Of a stretch of DNA of 64,000 nucleotides, positions 22,180 through 34,439 are shown in pieces. The notes under the pieces were generated by a model that was given only the letters and a program-made list of their open reading frames with translations, was not told the DNA's origin and searched no databases. The number at the start of each line of letters is the position of its first letter. Position 1 is the first letter of the stretch. The translations under genes were made by a program, and so were the position numbers. The stretch is from NCBI GenBank assembly GCA_011109175.1, contig RDEW01000004.1:1140030-1204029 (forward strand). The letters are read 5' to 3'. The stretch is from Dicyema japonicum. Taxonomy: Eukaryota > Dicyemida > Rhombozoa > Dicyemidae.

Positions 22180-24698
22180 TCATTTCAGTTTGTTTTTTCG
22201 GCATACGGTGGTCTTGGAATAAAAATTTAATCCAATTGAACCAATAGCCTTATAAAATTGATTACAAGTCCACCCGAAATGGTTGAAGCAAAATTCCTCC
22301 AACTTGACATAATCAATTCCTCCCCAGCTAAAAGTTTGGTTACTATCATCCACATGGGGTTCCTTAAATGCTTTAAACACAGCTGGATTAGGAAATGGCT
22401 TCTCTGTAATCTCAAACTTAGTTTCTTTCCCGAATTTTTTCCAGTCCTTCCAAAGTATCGCAATTATATTCTCTGATGATTTTCATTGCTTGTTTAACTC
22501 CAACTCCACGTACTCCCATAGAATAGTCACTCCCCAGTAGATAAGACAACTGAATTATTTTATTTTGGTCCAATCCTTAAGTTAGCAAATATACCCCACC
22601 TGTTTTTTCATAGATAATCCTATCATCGTAAAGCAATGGTGGCCTATTACCCCCAAAGAAATTTCGCAGAACCTTCCTTCCCCCGAAAGCCCAAATATCA
22701 CTGTCATCAGTAATAGTGGCACGTGCATGACCAGCCATTTCAATGGCGGCACACTGAGCTTCCGCTTCCCCTGGACTGGTCACATAGGGGATTCCAAACA
22801 TTTTCAATAGTTCCTCGAATAATCACATAATACTACTTTGACTTCCAGATATTCAGTCTCCGAAATTGGATCCTTATTTGCATTAGCACGTGTTAACTCT
22901 CTACAAATATCTTTTCTTTCAACTTTAACGTTATTTACAGAGATGCACGTGTCATTTATGATCTAAAATATATAATATTATCCCAACATGGATAGGGAAC
23001 TCATTATCAGACAGACTACCTCCCTCATAATTCACATTTCGACTATAATATTAAAAAGCAGTAACCATTTGGAAAAATCAAATGACGTCGCACGAATCTT
23101 TTCATTTTGAGGCGCCACATCTTCATTATCAATACAATCACAAAGAGGTAGCTCATCAAATTGAGGTGCAATTATCACATCTTCATCACCTGTAGACTTA
23201 CATAGAGCTGGGTCATCATTTTGGGGTGGGATTATCGCATATTCATTACATGTAGAACCACAAAGAGATAGTCCAGTATATTTCGCAAGTTCAGTGTAAT
23301 TGGAATATTCCCTTGACTTGGGAAGTTCTTGTTGAATCGACTGAGAATAAAACATATTTTCAGTATTTGGCCTTATCAGTTCGTTATGACGATAAGCCTC
23401 ATTCATTACATTAAACTCTTTATTAAGCATAACATTTTCTTTATCAAAATTATACACAGGAAACATAGACTTGCTACACTTTTCATCAAATATGTTCAAT
23501 TGGGGGGAAACATTGCAACAAATTCGATCGACTGCAACACAATCTTCCTCAATCTCTTCCCTAGTCACATCCAAAATCAAATCTTTATAAAGACACTTCC
23601 GGATATTTCCATAGAACTCATTCCCCCATTAGAGATGGCGTTAAGGGGTTTCATTTTGAGCATCAACCCAAAACTATGACCTGAGTGTTCACTGAACACG
23701 TCTCCTTGACAGGGGACACCTCGGTTTGAATCTTCAAGTGAGGTACCACAGTTATTTGACTTCTGGTCGAGCTGCTTTATAAGAATACACGATCCTTGAC
23801 TTTGACTAGCAATCTTGAATCTCTGGATTTTATAATTGCTCGCAAATTCACCCACATAATCAAACGCTTCCTCCACAGCAGCCTCGCGTTCAATGTCTCC
23901 AACCTTTTTTTACATTTCTCTGTTTATAAAGCTTCCCCAACTGGAATTTGGAATAATCCTCCCCATTCTACAATAGAGGACATAATTTTACTTTGTATTG
24001 AGATAATATCACGTGGTCAGCACTGCTGAGCTCCACGTTTTTAAAATAATTCAACGAATCAATCTGAGCCTGTCTTGGAAGAGACATAAATTCGAGGGGA
24101 GTCGATATCTTCCAGGGAAAAGGTGGACAAAACACTCTTCAATGAAAAGTTTAATTACCTGCATAGTCTTCTCTCGTTCCCCCATTTTTCTCGGACGACA
24201 TAAAAGTTATCTTGGTTTGAGTAAACGTCATACTTTTGTGTTTCCGATAGAGGTTCGAGAATGAACTGATCTGGCTGTCTGGGCAATCTTTTTGAAGGAA
24301 TATTTAAAATATGAGCCTTCAGATTGTTGAGAGTTAACTTCCGTTCTAATTCTTGGGATTTTAGACTAAACTTCCTCCTTTCAAGTCGTCTTTGATTCTA
24401 AGAATAAATACTAGGATAAACCATAATTTTCAGTTTAAGAGGAACTGGTTTTCCATCAAATACGAAAATGGGTTTTATATCATAGAATAGTAATCTGCGT
24501 ATTCGATAAAACATGATTTTCAGATATTTACTACGTTCAAGTCCTCCTTTTGTGGCTTGGTAGATAAGCAGGCTTGAATCTAAAAAATATTTTTTGGGAA
24601 TGTTTCTTACCAATTGAAATAACTTGTCCTCTAAGTATTTCGAGGTCTATCTCTTCAGCACATGGATTTAGTATGTTCCAGAGGCCTGTAATACCCAT
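22180..24698 (-). CDS. ERCC5: XPG/Rad2 structure-specific endonuclease
   Basis: XPG makes the 3' cut in nucleotide excision repair. The ATG is at 24698. Introns are 24610-24580 (31), 24421-24398 (24), 24158-24137 (22), 23991-23968 (24), 23913-23883 (31), about 23597-23557 (41, least certain), 23065-23043 (23), 22987-22963 (25), 22836-22814 (23) and 22599-22576 (24). N-nuclease domain: MGITGLWNILNPCAEEI, IDSSLLIYQATKGGLER, FYDIKPIFVFDGKPVP. An acidic, Cys-containing spacer follows (23580-23066). I-domain: KMFGIPYVTSPGEAEAQCAA, ATITDDSDIWAFGGRKVLRN, then LDQNKIIQLSYLLGSDYSMG and the helix-hairpin-helix VRGVGVKQAMKII. The C-terminal part has FPNPAVFKAF and FCFNHFGW, conserved in XPG but not FEN1. 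The catalytic acidic residues D(30-like), D(FDG), E-x-E and DD-x-D are present. One surplus base at an A6 run near 22440 breaks the frame; otherwise about 749 residues. Confidence 0.88.
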
Positions 24699-24779
24699 CA
24701 CAAAGAGGTTATGAATTTAAAATTTAAATTTAATATATTTTTTATTAATTTTTCAGAATTATAATTTTTGTATTAACAT

Positions 24780-25200
24780 ATGGTTTCTAATATGTTTTAC
24801 TATAGCAACCTTCTGAAATGCCTAACAGGTCAATGGAAATTGGACATCACCATATACTTAAAACGCTCTACTCACAGTACATCGAACCATGCATTTCATA
24901 TGCGTGTGCTTCATGGGGACCATTGGTCTCTTATACGAACACTAAGAAAATCTCCGCAACCCAGAAAAGGGCATTTAAACGAAGTGAAAGATGGTATACA
25001 GGGAAAAAATCAAATTACCGACGCCCTTGGAGACACTAATTGAAAAAAAAGAAAGGACACTAACGCCAAGAAGGAAGTACTCGCCCGCATCGAACTTGCG
25101 TAGGCTCAAGGGATCGACACCAAGCAAAGATGAGAGCCATGATCCAATTCGTCGGAATCCATTAACCATTAACTAAAGAGGAAAGCCAAGATTTGGGGTC
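24780..25200 (+). mobile_element. LINE family C, 3' part
   Basis: The plus strand encodes LLKCLTGQWKLDI (frame change), LKTLYSQYIEPCISYACASW and a basic tail, ending near GATGAGAGCC at 25135. It matches 62.2-62.6 kb and 11.0-11.4 kb in the opposite orientation. Truncated at its 5' end. Confidence 0.85.
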
Positions 25201-25530
25201 GTCTATATCGGGCACTCTCATGAGACACCGTATGTCTCTTCTCCGTAAAAAGCCCCAGTTACAATGCGAGTTTCCACAAGCAATGTAATAAATCACCGAT
25301 TCTTCTCGTTTTTCTTTCGTATTCGTCATCAATTTCAGATGCTAAATCCAATCCATGTGCTTCAATTTAGTTTCGTTTATAATTAGAACTTCCATCTGGA
25401 TCGTGCTGGCTATAGCAACCAGCACTGAAGCCCGTTCCGAAGAGAACGGGCATTAATCAGGGTTATCCTGACTACTTCTGGTTTTTTCGGTGGCTGCCCT
25501 CTCTTCTTAAGAGCACCACTCTCTTCTCTG
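25200..25530. other. Spacer or 3' part of the ORF1 relic
   Basis: No clear coding sequence. It lies downstream (minus strand) of the gag-like relic and could be its untranslated or inter-ORF sequence. Confidence 0.3.
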
Positions 25531-25835
25531 TGTTGAAGCTTCTACTGTTTCTTTTTTAGAAGGTTCTTATTATATGTCGTATTCCAGCCAGTCTGCCCAT
25601 ACATTCTAAACTCTGACTTTAATTTCTTATTAGTTCCAACTTTGGAAACTTCACTTTCTCCATTATGGGCATTTCTCTCTTTTCTGTGTTGATGCTTCTA
25701 CTGTTTCTTTTTTAGAAGGTTTCTTATTATATGTCGTATTCCAGCCAGTCTGCCCATACATTCTAAACTCTGACTTTAATTTCTTATTAGTTCCAATTTT
25801 GGAAACTTCACTTTCTCCATTATGGGCATTTTCTC
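25520..25835. repeat. 156-base tandem duplication
   Basis: Two nearly identical units of about 156 bases, each containing TTTTTTAGAAGGTT and CCAGCCAGTCTGCCCATACA, differ at only a few positions. Both lie in the tail of the gag-like relic. Confidence 0.88.
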
Positions 25836-26150
25836 GTTTTAGAAATAATTTTCCATTCGATTCTTTCCTTTTTGGTCAATTTTGTTTTTCTTCGCAATGT
25901 TAGCTTCAACAGCCTTGGGGCATCTTCCATAATTGGCAAAGTGGGGATGAACTACAATTCACACACGACTTATTATTGTTTGTAACCCGACACTGCGATC
26001 TTCTATGTGGCCTGAACAAACAAGACATCTTTAACATATTTCCATTAGGCCTGCAGTATGTTCTCAACCTCGTTTTATATTCCTTCGTCTTGTAGCACCA
26101 GTGGCACCACTTATTCACCAGTGGCACCACACTAATTCACCAGTGGTTAA
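25530..26150 (-). mobile_element. LINE gag-like ORF1 relic with zinc knuckles
   Basis: The minus strand encodes KWCHWCYKTKEYKTRLRTYC, HRRSQCRVTNNNKSCVNCSS and, in a shifted frame, HFANYGRCPKAVEAN. The spacing of Cys/His and the (H)xANYxxCPKA signature are those of zinc-knuckle ORF1 proteins of Jockey/CR1-type LINEs, which bind element RNA. A Lys-rich tail follows and is duplicated in tandem (see 25520-25835). The N-terminal part is missing. Confidence 0.65.
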
Positions 26151-26279
26151 TTCGTCGGAATCACTTAGTTTTACGGTTTAACAATGGTCTTTGGAATTAA
26201 TTTTAATTTAATAGCAATTGGTTCTATTCGTCGTATACCTGGAAGCGACATTGAGAGATCTTAGACAAAAATGTGAATA

Positions 26280-27355
26280 ATGCATGCTGATGGAGATTAT
26301 ATATGACATAGATTTTGTGTCAGAATATGATCTGGAACTTGGACTTGCTTTAGAGAAAATCTCTGGAGAATTTAAGAATTGGTCTCTGCAAGATAATCAG
26401 GAAAAGACTGAACACATAAGAATCAGTCCGGATTGGAAAAATTACTTCAAAATCATGACTACTTTTTAATGGGGTCCCACAAGGCTCCCTCTGTCTCCTC
26501 TCTTATTTAACTTATTTCTACACGATTTACCTACAATCAATGATCAGCATTTATGCGGACGACCTGATTATCACTGCAAGGGACAAATCTCCTTCCAGGG
26601 CTATGGCGGTGGTTCAGTCACACCTCAACAAGATGTGTGACTGACTATCCATGAATTTGCTGTCTGTGTCTGTTTCCAAATCTCAGTTCACCCTATTTAC
26701 TACTGACAGAAGATTTAAAGGTGGACTTGATATATTCCTCGGAAACATTCTCATTCCTTATACGCGAATCCATAAAGTCTTTGGACTGATATTCGACTCT
26801 CTTATGAAGTTCTTCAGTCACACGGAGGAAGTGTTAACCAAGGGTCTTCAAAAATGGAACGTATTAAAAGCTTTCATAAAGAAGAGCCCCTTCCCACCTA
26901 CTGCTTGTATCAGCAAATATATCTTTAAGTTATTGTGCCGACGATTAAATATGCCTGTTCTGCTTGAAGATTCGCTAACCTCTACGAGAGTCGAGCATAT
27001 GAACTGTTAAACGGAAGATCATGCGTCATATGCAATTAGACACCATATCCATTCCAAGTCTCCTTTCAGAGACGCCGACGTTGAGAAATGGCCAGGGCTT
27101 CCTACGTATGTGCAAGGAGCTTGGAAACCCATTCAGTGAGAGGGCGGCTTATTCGGAGGAATTTAGATCGGCATTAAAAAAAGTGCACTCCGATAGAATT
27201 CCTCTGCAAATATAAAAGAAGACACTTCATGAATGCTGTTGGTTCACTGGCGGAGCATTCGAAATGAATTAGAGAGATATTGGAGGCTGGGATGAGTTAA
27301 TTTAGCCAGTTAATACTTTCTCGGTGGTCTTGGGGTTTATAAATAATAAAGGAAA
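26280..27355 (+). mobile_element. LINE family B relic, RT to 3' end
   Basis: Pieces in order: NGVPQGS-like at 26468, AYADDLIITARDKS-like at 26550, VSVSKSQFTLFTTDRRF, TRIHKVFGLIFDSLMKFFSH, VLTKGLQKWNVLKAFIKK, GQGFLRMCKELGNPF. The 3' end is TTTCTCGGTGGTCTTGGGGT followed by TTATAAATAATAAAGG. Many stops and shifts. Confidence 0.82.
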
Positions 27356-27489
27356 TTAATTAATGAGTTTGATATGAGGACATCGGGATCAATTAACACA
27401 AGACATCGTAAGTTTTTTCTAAGGTTGAAGAATTCCTTATTTTTAAGTTTTCTTATATAACCTCCACATATAGGTATTTGCGACCGTTT

Positions 27490-27680
27490 AACTCTGATGC
27501 TCCATATTTAATCGATGACAGTCTTTTTTTATTCACGGCACCAGACTTAACTGGTGGGAGCCCTTTTTTTAGTTACGCCAACAGACTAGGCTTTATTGGG
27601 GTCTCTTCTTTTAGTTACGCCAGCAGACCTAACTTAATAGTTGACAGTCTTCATTTAGTTGCGACACTAGCATGTTCTAA
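27490..27680. repeat. Degenerate tandem repeat, about 45-63-base period
   Basis: TAGTTACGCCAACAGAC / TAGTTACGCCAGCAGACC / TAGTTGCGACACTAG and GACAGTCTT.. recur about three times. The plus frame is open across it (FSYANRLGFIGVSSFSYASR) but is bounded by stops and matches no family. Confidence 0.5.
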
Positions 27681-27689
27681 CTGATAAAA

Positions 27690-28060
27690 TTAGAACATTA
27701 TATTTGTTAACAAAAGTTACTCGTTAACGATGGGCAAAAAACACATTAATAAACATGAAATTGCCAAATAAGTAAAATTAAAGAATCCAGGTCGAACGGT
27801 TTTTAATCAGTTTTTTGTGCAATAACATAATTGTCACTGATATGTTTTGCTAAAAATTGCTCATAGCCCAGTGAATCAAATCATAATTCATTGAGGAACT
27901 TTTAATCATCGCAATCGTGAAATACACATCACATAAACCACACGTTTCACAACTAAATTTAAAAATCCTGTAATATAATTGAAAAAAACTTAAATTAGTG
28001 ATTTTATTTAGAATTTAATTAGTCGCTAAAAAGACGACTTTAGAATGCGGCCCCGTCAGC
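27690..28060. other. AT-rich spacer
   Basis: Nothing recognised. Confidence 0.4.
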
Positions 28061-28385
28061 CGTCTTGTACGATCATGCGTATACACGAGGGAGGAACATC
28101 TAGCAAAGATGAGGTCACTGTTGGAACGCATTGGGATCACGTGGTTTTACCTTGGTCTTGGGATGTTAAATAAATAATAATATGTAGATACATAACCGAC
28201 CAAGGTTCGTGGTGTGATGATCCTGAGTTCTATTCCTCTCACTAGCTACCTGGTCGAAGGTTTCTCTTAGAAGCAGGATGGCACGATTGATCGCGGGGAT
28301 TAGAATCCGTTAATAGTATGATTTTTCGTGTTTTTCTTTCTCGGTCACCCCGGGCTTCCTTAAAAATATATAAAAATTTTTGACT
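28060..28385 (+). mobile_element. LINE/SINE 3'-end relics
   Basis: Two short pieces: 28060-28180 ends in TTAAATAAATAATAATA after a LINE-like 3' segment; 28195-28385 has a tRNA-like stretch (GAGTTCTATTCC as a decayed B box) and ends with TTCTTTCTCGGTCACCCCGG, like the 3' end of the element at 17.0 kb. Confidence 0.4.
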
Positions 28386-29845
28386 TTTACTTTTTGCTAT
28401 CTTCTCCGGCAATGGAAGTATGAGAATATATGAGTACTAATATTTCACTAACAAACCTCCACTTGTGTGGAACACAAACTGAATTTTAATAGGAAAAACA
28501 TTTAGGACAATTAATCGTAGGAAGGAGCCCAAAGCATCAAAAGGTTCTTAACTTCTTTTTTGGTCGCATGAAGTCACACTAGACAATCCAGTTTCTCAGT
28601 AAAATATCAGTGACGGCATCAAGTCAGAGGCATCGTAGAAGAAATTTTAAGCCAGAATAAATAGCAGAGAAATCGAAAAAACTGTATTCCTTTGATGACA
28701 GTTTTTTTAAATAACAACAAAGTGAATAACTAAAAATAAGCATGTATTTTAACAAAATTACGAAATAAACACATTCTAACCCTATACACATCAAAAATGG
28801 AAGTATAAAGGCTCTTTTATTGACCAAATCTATATAACAGAGATGTCCATATCTTGCGGCCTTATAAGGAAATTACGACACAGAATGTTTCTCAGACCAA
28901 TTTCCCCATTTTGGATCATTTAGACGCGTCAATCTACTGATTCTGAATCCGTTCGATGAGACCAATACGTGAATTTCTTTTAACGATTAGTATTTTCTGA
29001 ATGTACATGGATTAATTTTAATTATCACGGAATCACGTAAGGTTAAAGATTAGGGAAGTTGAATTAACATGGGTTCTAGCAAGAAGGGCCTGGACTTCTT
29101 ATTGGGGTCCTATTTCAACCAGTCAATTCACATAAGAATGGATTTACGAAGGCATGTCGCAGTCCTTCATGCACAAGTCCGTTATTCTCTTCTCACTCAA
29201 TGAAATAATGCCCAACGTATCTGACAGCTACCTCTTTTAGGGACGGTTTATTAATGTGCCTTCTAATCATAAAAAGGTCTTGTGATTCACCCGTCTCAGG
29301 AGATACTTAATGCCTACCCTACATCCTAACGGAATACCTTTCTTCCCTACTCCAGTGAATGTAATCCCAGAATGGTGAATATGGATGGGGTGATACTTAA
29401 AAAGGATACGTTTAACTCCGACTAAAAGACTGAATAAAACATATTCTAGGTTATAAAAAATACTCAAATATTGAAAATTAAGAAAATGTGTCCGAAATAG
29501 CGAGTATAGAATAGCCAAACAACCAGGTAGATCAATATTGTGGTATCTACTGTAAAAGATTGAGAACAAAAATAGATTATGAAAAATTTCATGACAATAA
29601 TGCAAACCTGATTCTTGTTGAGATTTTAAAGGGAAACATAATGGACATGGACGAGTCAAATAAATATAACCACAATCATTTTGTTCACAGAGCTAAGTGA
29701 TTTGTGTGATTCCCTAAATAGAAAATGATGTAGAGTGATCATCCCCACAAACTATTGAGTTACGGAGAGAATAGTAAAGGAGTTTAATTTAAGAACGTAA
29801 AAAATTAAAAACTTTTTTTCTAAAAAAAATCTTTTGAACAAAAAA
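28385..29845. other. Spacer with one SINE-core fragment
   Basis: Mostly featureless. At 28575-28625 the minus strand carries the conserved SINE core (GATGCCGTCACTGATA.. and ACTGGATTGTCTAG). The minus frame 29659-29267 is open for 130 codons but is Phe/Tyr/Leu-rich, starts with TTG and matches nothing. Confidence 0.35.
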
Positions 29846-30960
29846 TTAGAGTTGGAGATCGCAGCCCTGTCTGCGTGGCTATCCTCGAAAGAGGAAAATA
29901 CGCTCTAAATGTGAGAATTAATATTTGCGTGTACGCAGAATGGATTTTATGTTACTTCCCAGGATCGAAAGGCCAATCCTCTGGAAAGATATTACTTCAC
30001 TAAGGACCTCAGATATCTCCACAGAAATCACCAGGAAGAAAAACCAGAACGAAAGATTAATACAAATAAAGTTAGTTGTTATGACAAGGTTTCCTGTCAT
30101 GATTGCTAGCCAAATGTTCTGGAAGACCCATCACGTCATTCTAGACTCACCGTTCAGCAGTCCTAAAAGCTACCCAATTAACCTGATAAACTCAGACGTG
30201 CTCGGGCCAATAACGCCAGACGTCTCAACGGAGATCAGCTGGAAATTAAACCGGTCCTCAATGCCGCGGTACTTCCTTCTCTTTAAATCTTCAGTAGTGC
30301 TCGCTGTGGTACCCATCGCGGAACGATGACTTGAGCAAATTTCCCTTAGAAAAAGTTTCCATGTAAGTTGAATCCGAAGCAAGAAACCTCCCTAAGCTCC
30401 ATGGCATAGTCGTTGCCACATCCGCACTCTTGCCATCACTCTGTTAAGACCGACGTGTTCCAGAAGACAAGTAAACCTGGCGTCTTCGATCGCTCTCAAG
30501 ACAGTTGAGTTTAACATGGCGTGACGAGGGAATTTTCCCGTGTTCCGTCTGCATGACAGGGGGTGTAGTCTTTTTTTGTCATCCATCGCATCGCATCGGC
30601 ATCGGTGTTCCAAGCTGACGTCAAGGCCTAGTCACAGAAAACTTCAAAGCGGAATTTATTTCCATCAAGCAGAATACCAACTGCACGTACTGGGAAGGCA
30701 TTGAGCCAGGACCCCGAATTCTCGGCAGACGAAGCATGCCGAGAATTGATATCTGCGGACATTCATAGTTATTTTAGTTTTTTTTCACAAAGGATTTCAT
30801 TCCAGTCCTTTTGAGAGATAAAGTCCTTTGGGAGCCAAGCCCGCTTGTTGTCCACTGCCACACAACCGGTGTCAAGCATAGGATCCAGACTCAATCCGTG
30901 GCAGAACATAAGATTGAGTTTGTAAAAAACATCTAATGGCCAAATCGGCAAGAGACTTCA
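29845..30960 (-). mobile_element. LINE family D, C-terminal half
   Basis: Read on the minus strand from 30960: NKRAWLPKDFISQKDWNEIL, NSRHASSAENSGSWLNAFP, GILLDGNKFRFEVF, then HRCRCDAMDDKKRLHPLSCR, GKFPRHAMLNSTVLRAIEDA, LLEHVGLNR, and after further shifts ASTTEDLKRRKYRGIEDRFN and SVETSGVIGPSTSEFIRLIG. This is the conserved tail of a LINE lineage with a CRC..LSC metal-binding-like motif after the RT. Several stops; no RT core is left here. Confidence 0.78.
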
Positions 30961-32585
30961 AACTTATTCCCCCAAAGCTTATTGGGAGTTTTCTTTTGGT
31001 GGAGCCAGTGCTATCAAATAGGATATTGAGACTTTCGTTAGTCTGATAAGATCCTCCAAATATTCTAGAGAATCAGACTCGTGGAAACAAAAGGAACTGA
31101 AATATCATTTTGTGAACAGAAATGCTATTTTTTATTAAGAAAATTTTGCTTCAAGAGTTAAAGCTTTTCCTCCAAATCGAGTTTTTTCCTAAAAAATTTT
31201 CCAATCGAGACAGGAATAGAGAGCATCCACGGAAAAGCAAAAGTGGCTAACTCTCTCGCATGATGGGGACTTTACCCGAGGAAATGCAAGCAAGAACCTT
31301 GGCAGTAAGCTCGAGACCTGATAATAAAGAAGTAAATAAAAAACAACAGCAAACAATTTTTGCATGTTAAGTCTTTTTTGTTGTCAAGTTCCAGGCAAAT
31401 CCGATGATGCACTAAAATCCTGCCTAATTCAGTGACTTAGCACATTACCAGAGTTTAATTTTGTTTTTGCCAGGGTCGATCTTTTTTTTAAAACTCAAAA
31501 ACGTTGCTTTTGTAGACTTTAGCACCCAATGGTATCACTATTTATCGATGCCATTAAACAAAGTACCATCAGTCCCCCCAGTTCGTGCACATTAGTAACA
31601 GATTCTTCGACATTTCGTAAGTAAGTATTAACCTCCCCATCACCTCATTGTCGTGGCTTCCTTTTTGGGAAATATTTTTATGTCGTCCATAAACAGCAAA
31701 TGGATTGCTGTGTAAAAGATCTTTGGTAGTGGTTACCCATAACCAATTTAAATATCTTAAATTTAATATCCTCTTCAGAGGATCACAAGTACATATATTT
31801 GCGGTGACAATAATCGTCTTTCAGTATCCCCCTCTCATTTTTATTTTCCCAATTTATTTTTGATTAAAATTCACCTTAATTTTCCACTTTGTGACCATGT
31901 TTTTCATGAAATTCACGATCCAGTAAAAAGTCAAGTGTCATCTAGAATCCGATACTGGAAGTCACCGAGTCAAACCTATCTTCACATCCAACTAATTCTG
32001 CTAGTTAATGCGTTGGTTAAGTGCTACCTTTTCCATAAATTTTTGCACATTTGCTGAGTTCCCAATTGATCGTCACTGATCATATGGTAGCCTCAATATA
32101 GTCTGCCGATTGTCTATTCACACACTTGGTAACCAACTTTTACAAATTGGGAATCCAAGAAATTGGTCTCAAGTCAGTAGGTGCATGCACAAGTAATCTC
32201 CCTGTATAACCACTCACATTGAGTTTACGTTCTGCTTATTATTTAGACAACTTCCCATAAATTATTGAAGTGAATCTTTTAAGAAAGAAATTTTTAATTA
32301 GTAGTTTTTAAAAGTATCTTCTCCCCCGATTACTTTCTTGTTCATAAAAATGTGTTCCACCGCTTTTTGTCTTTTCGAATTCCCGCAAAAAAACTCAATA
32401 GAAGGGTCCTTCTTAAACAAATTCCACAACCTGAGTTTTGTATGTCTTATAAAATCAATGACTTTTGTCAATATGGACACAAAAAATAATTTTTTGAGAT
32501 TTGAAGGAGACAATCCCAACGACAGAATTATAAGCCCCGTGATACCAATCTGGTGCCATGTTGCTACTTTATTGAAGATTTCTGT
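30960..32585. other. 1.6-kb spacer
   Basis: No gene recognised. The minus frame 32519-32298 (with KKDPSIEFFCGNSKRQKAVE) looks protein-like and could be an exon of an unknown gene. I could not extend it. Confidence 0.35.
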
Positions 32586-32835
32586 TTGTTTTGTTAGTTC
32601 CTCCTCTCTCCTCTTCTATTAGATTGGTGTCATGTAACTAAGGAGGATCATATGATCTCCCTCACTTCACATGAGGGGTTTCCACATATGCAAGGAATGA
32701 ACATCTTTTACCTTTTATGCTGGTTATGGATTTACTTGTGTGATATTGGAAGGACTGTTTCTGTGAGAGTGGGAACCGGATACACTTAATTAGTTGTTTA
32801 CTGTTAACTCCTGTCTCGGTGGGGGTTAATAATAA
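32585..32835 (+). mobile_element. 250-base SINE-like repeat, copy 2
   Basis: Second copy of the repeat at 20075-20350: same order of motifs, ending ACTTAATTAGTTGTTTACTG then GGGGGTTAATAATAATATT. No reading frame. The two copies differ by small indels and many substitutions, so they are old. Confidence 0.7.
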
Positions 32836-33309
32836 TATTCTACAAAATATTGCAGGAGCAAAAATGTTATTTCAATCGGAATCGTTTATGTACAATCTCT
32901 CGGTTAAAAAAAGTCTTACTTCTTTTGTGACCAAAATAATGAGCGATTAAATAGGGACCAAATGATTCAGACTGATTTTGACGTATTGCCGCATTTAGCA
33001 ACTTTGGTTTGATACCTTATAATGTTTACGGGAAGATTTAGTTCATTGTTTCAGGGACAATATAAAGAACATTGTAGCCAGAAGAGTAAATATGATTATT
33101 TTAAAAAATCAAACGGATGGTTAGGCCCTTTTAAGAGGAGACACAAATTATTATCCAAAACCTTAGTTGAAATCAGTGTTATCTGACACATCCTTAATAT
33201 ATCGGAAAGTACAAGTCTCAACGATGCATGAAGGATTTTAATCCGGAAAATCAGAGTTTTGTATGCCATGGATGACTGTCAAGACTACTCAGAGTTAAAC
33301 AAGATTTAC

Positions 33310-34435
33310 GGTTCCCATTCAAAATGGCCTCTTTCAAAATGGCCTCCATTCAAAATGGCCTCCAATAAAATTTCTCAGGTTTTGGATACGTTCATCAATA
33401 GACATCACGAGATATTTTACCAAGGTCCTCGACATCTTTAGGTAAAAGAGTCATCTTTTTATATCTTATAAAAATTGATTTTTCCAAGGTCCTCGACATC
33501 TTTAGGTGAAAAAGTCATCTTTTTTAAATCTTATAAAAATTGATTTTAAGGGGTCCTATGGGTAAGTGGAACAATTTACCAAGGTCCTCGACATCTTTAG
33601 GTAAAAAAGTCATCTTTTTTAAATCTTATAAAAATTGATTTTACCAAGGTCCTCGACATCTTTAGGTGAAAAAGTCATCTTTTTTAAATCTTATAAAAAT
33701 TGATTTTAACGGGTCCTATGGGTAAGTGGAACAATTTACCAAGGTCCTCGACATCTTTAGGTGAAAAAGTCATCTTTTTTAAATCTTATAAAAATTGATT
33801 TTAAGAGGTCCTATGGGTAAGTGGAACAATTTACCAAGGTCCTCGACATCTTTAGGTAAACATTTATTTTTTTAAATATTTTTATTTAACTTTAAAATGA
33901 AAGATTTATTTTCAAAAGGAAAAAAAGAAAATAATTATAAATGTAATAGAATATATCGGATCCAAGTTAAGTAAACATTTGTTCTTAAACAAATCTCAAT
34001 GTATTCTCAGATAAAGCAATATATTTAGTTTTTCTAAGAATTTTTTCTCCATTTTGTAATCTTAAGAATTTTATCATTATGCTTTCTTCTTTTATCAATT
34101 TCTTAACAAAATTTCTTGGAATCTTGTTTAGTGTCCAAATGTACTTCTAAAAACGTTGTGCCAGCTTCCAATTGAGATATGGACCTTGGTAAAATGTTCC
34201 ACTTACCCATAGGACCAGTTAAAATCAATTTTTATAAGATTTAAAAAGATGATTTTTTACCTAAAGATGTCGAGGACCTTGGCAAAATCAATTTTTATAA
34301 GATTTAAAAAAATGACTTTTTTACCTAAAGATGTCGTTTCGCTAAAATCTCGTGATGTTTATTGATGAACTTATCCAAAACCTGAAAAAATTAATTGGAG
34401 GCCATTTTGAATGGAGGCCATTTTGAATGGACACG
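33310..34435. mobile_element. Foldback element with repeat-built inverted arms
   Basis: The left arm starts CCATTCAAAATGGCCTC (two to three times), then an AT-rich link, then tandem units of about 95 bases around CCAAGGTCCTCGACATC and GGTCCTATGGGTAAGTGGAA to about 33890. The right arm (34165-34430) is the inverse complement with fewer units and ends CCATTTTGAATGG. The loop is about 270 bases of AT-rich sequence. Both sides are flanked by AGATTTAC (33302-33309 and 34436-34443), an 8-base target duplication. No transposase inside, so it is non-autonomous. An 8-base duplication fits hAT-type cut-and-paste transposition. Confidence 0.78.
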
Positions 34436-34439
34436 AGAT

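Noticed and set aside
23904-23913. 10-base intron in XPG
   Set aside because: A 31-base GT..AG intron from the same donor (23913-23883) restores the frame equally well and fits the other introns.
29267-29659. 130-codon minus-strand frame
   Set aside because: Starts with TTG, is Phe/Tyr/Leu-rich, has no domain or neighbouring splice sites that help, and lies next to LINE debris. Likely a chance frame.
33400-33860. CRISPR-like array
   Set aside because: The repeats are about 95 bases with no unique spacers, are inverted on the right side, and the genome is eukaryotic. A foldback transposon explains them.
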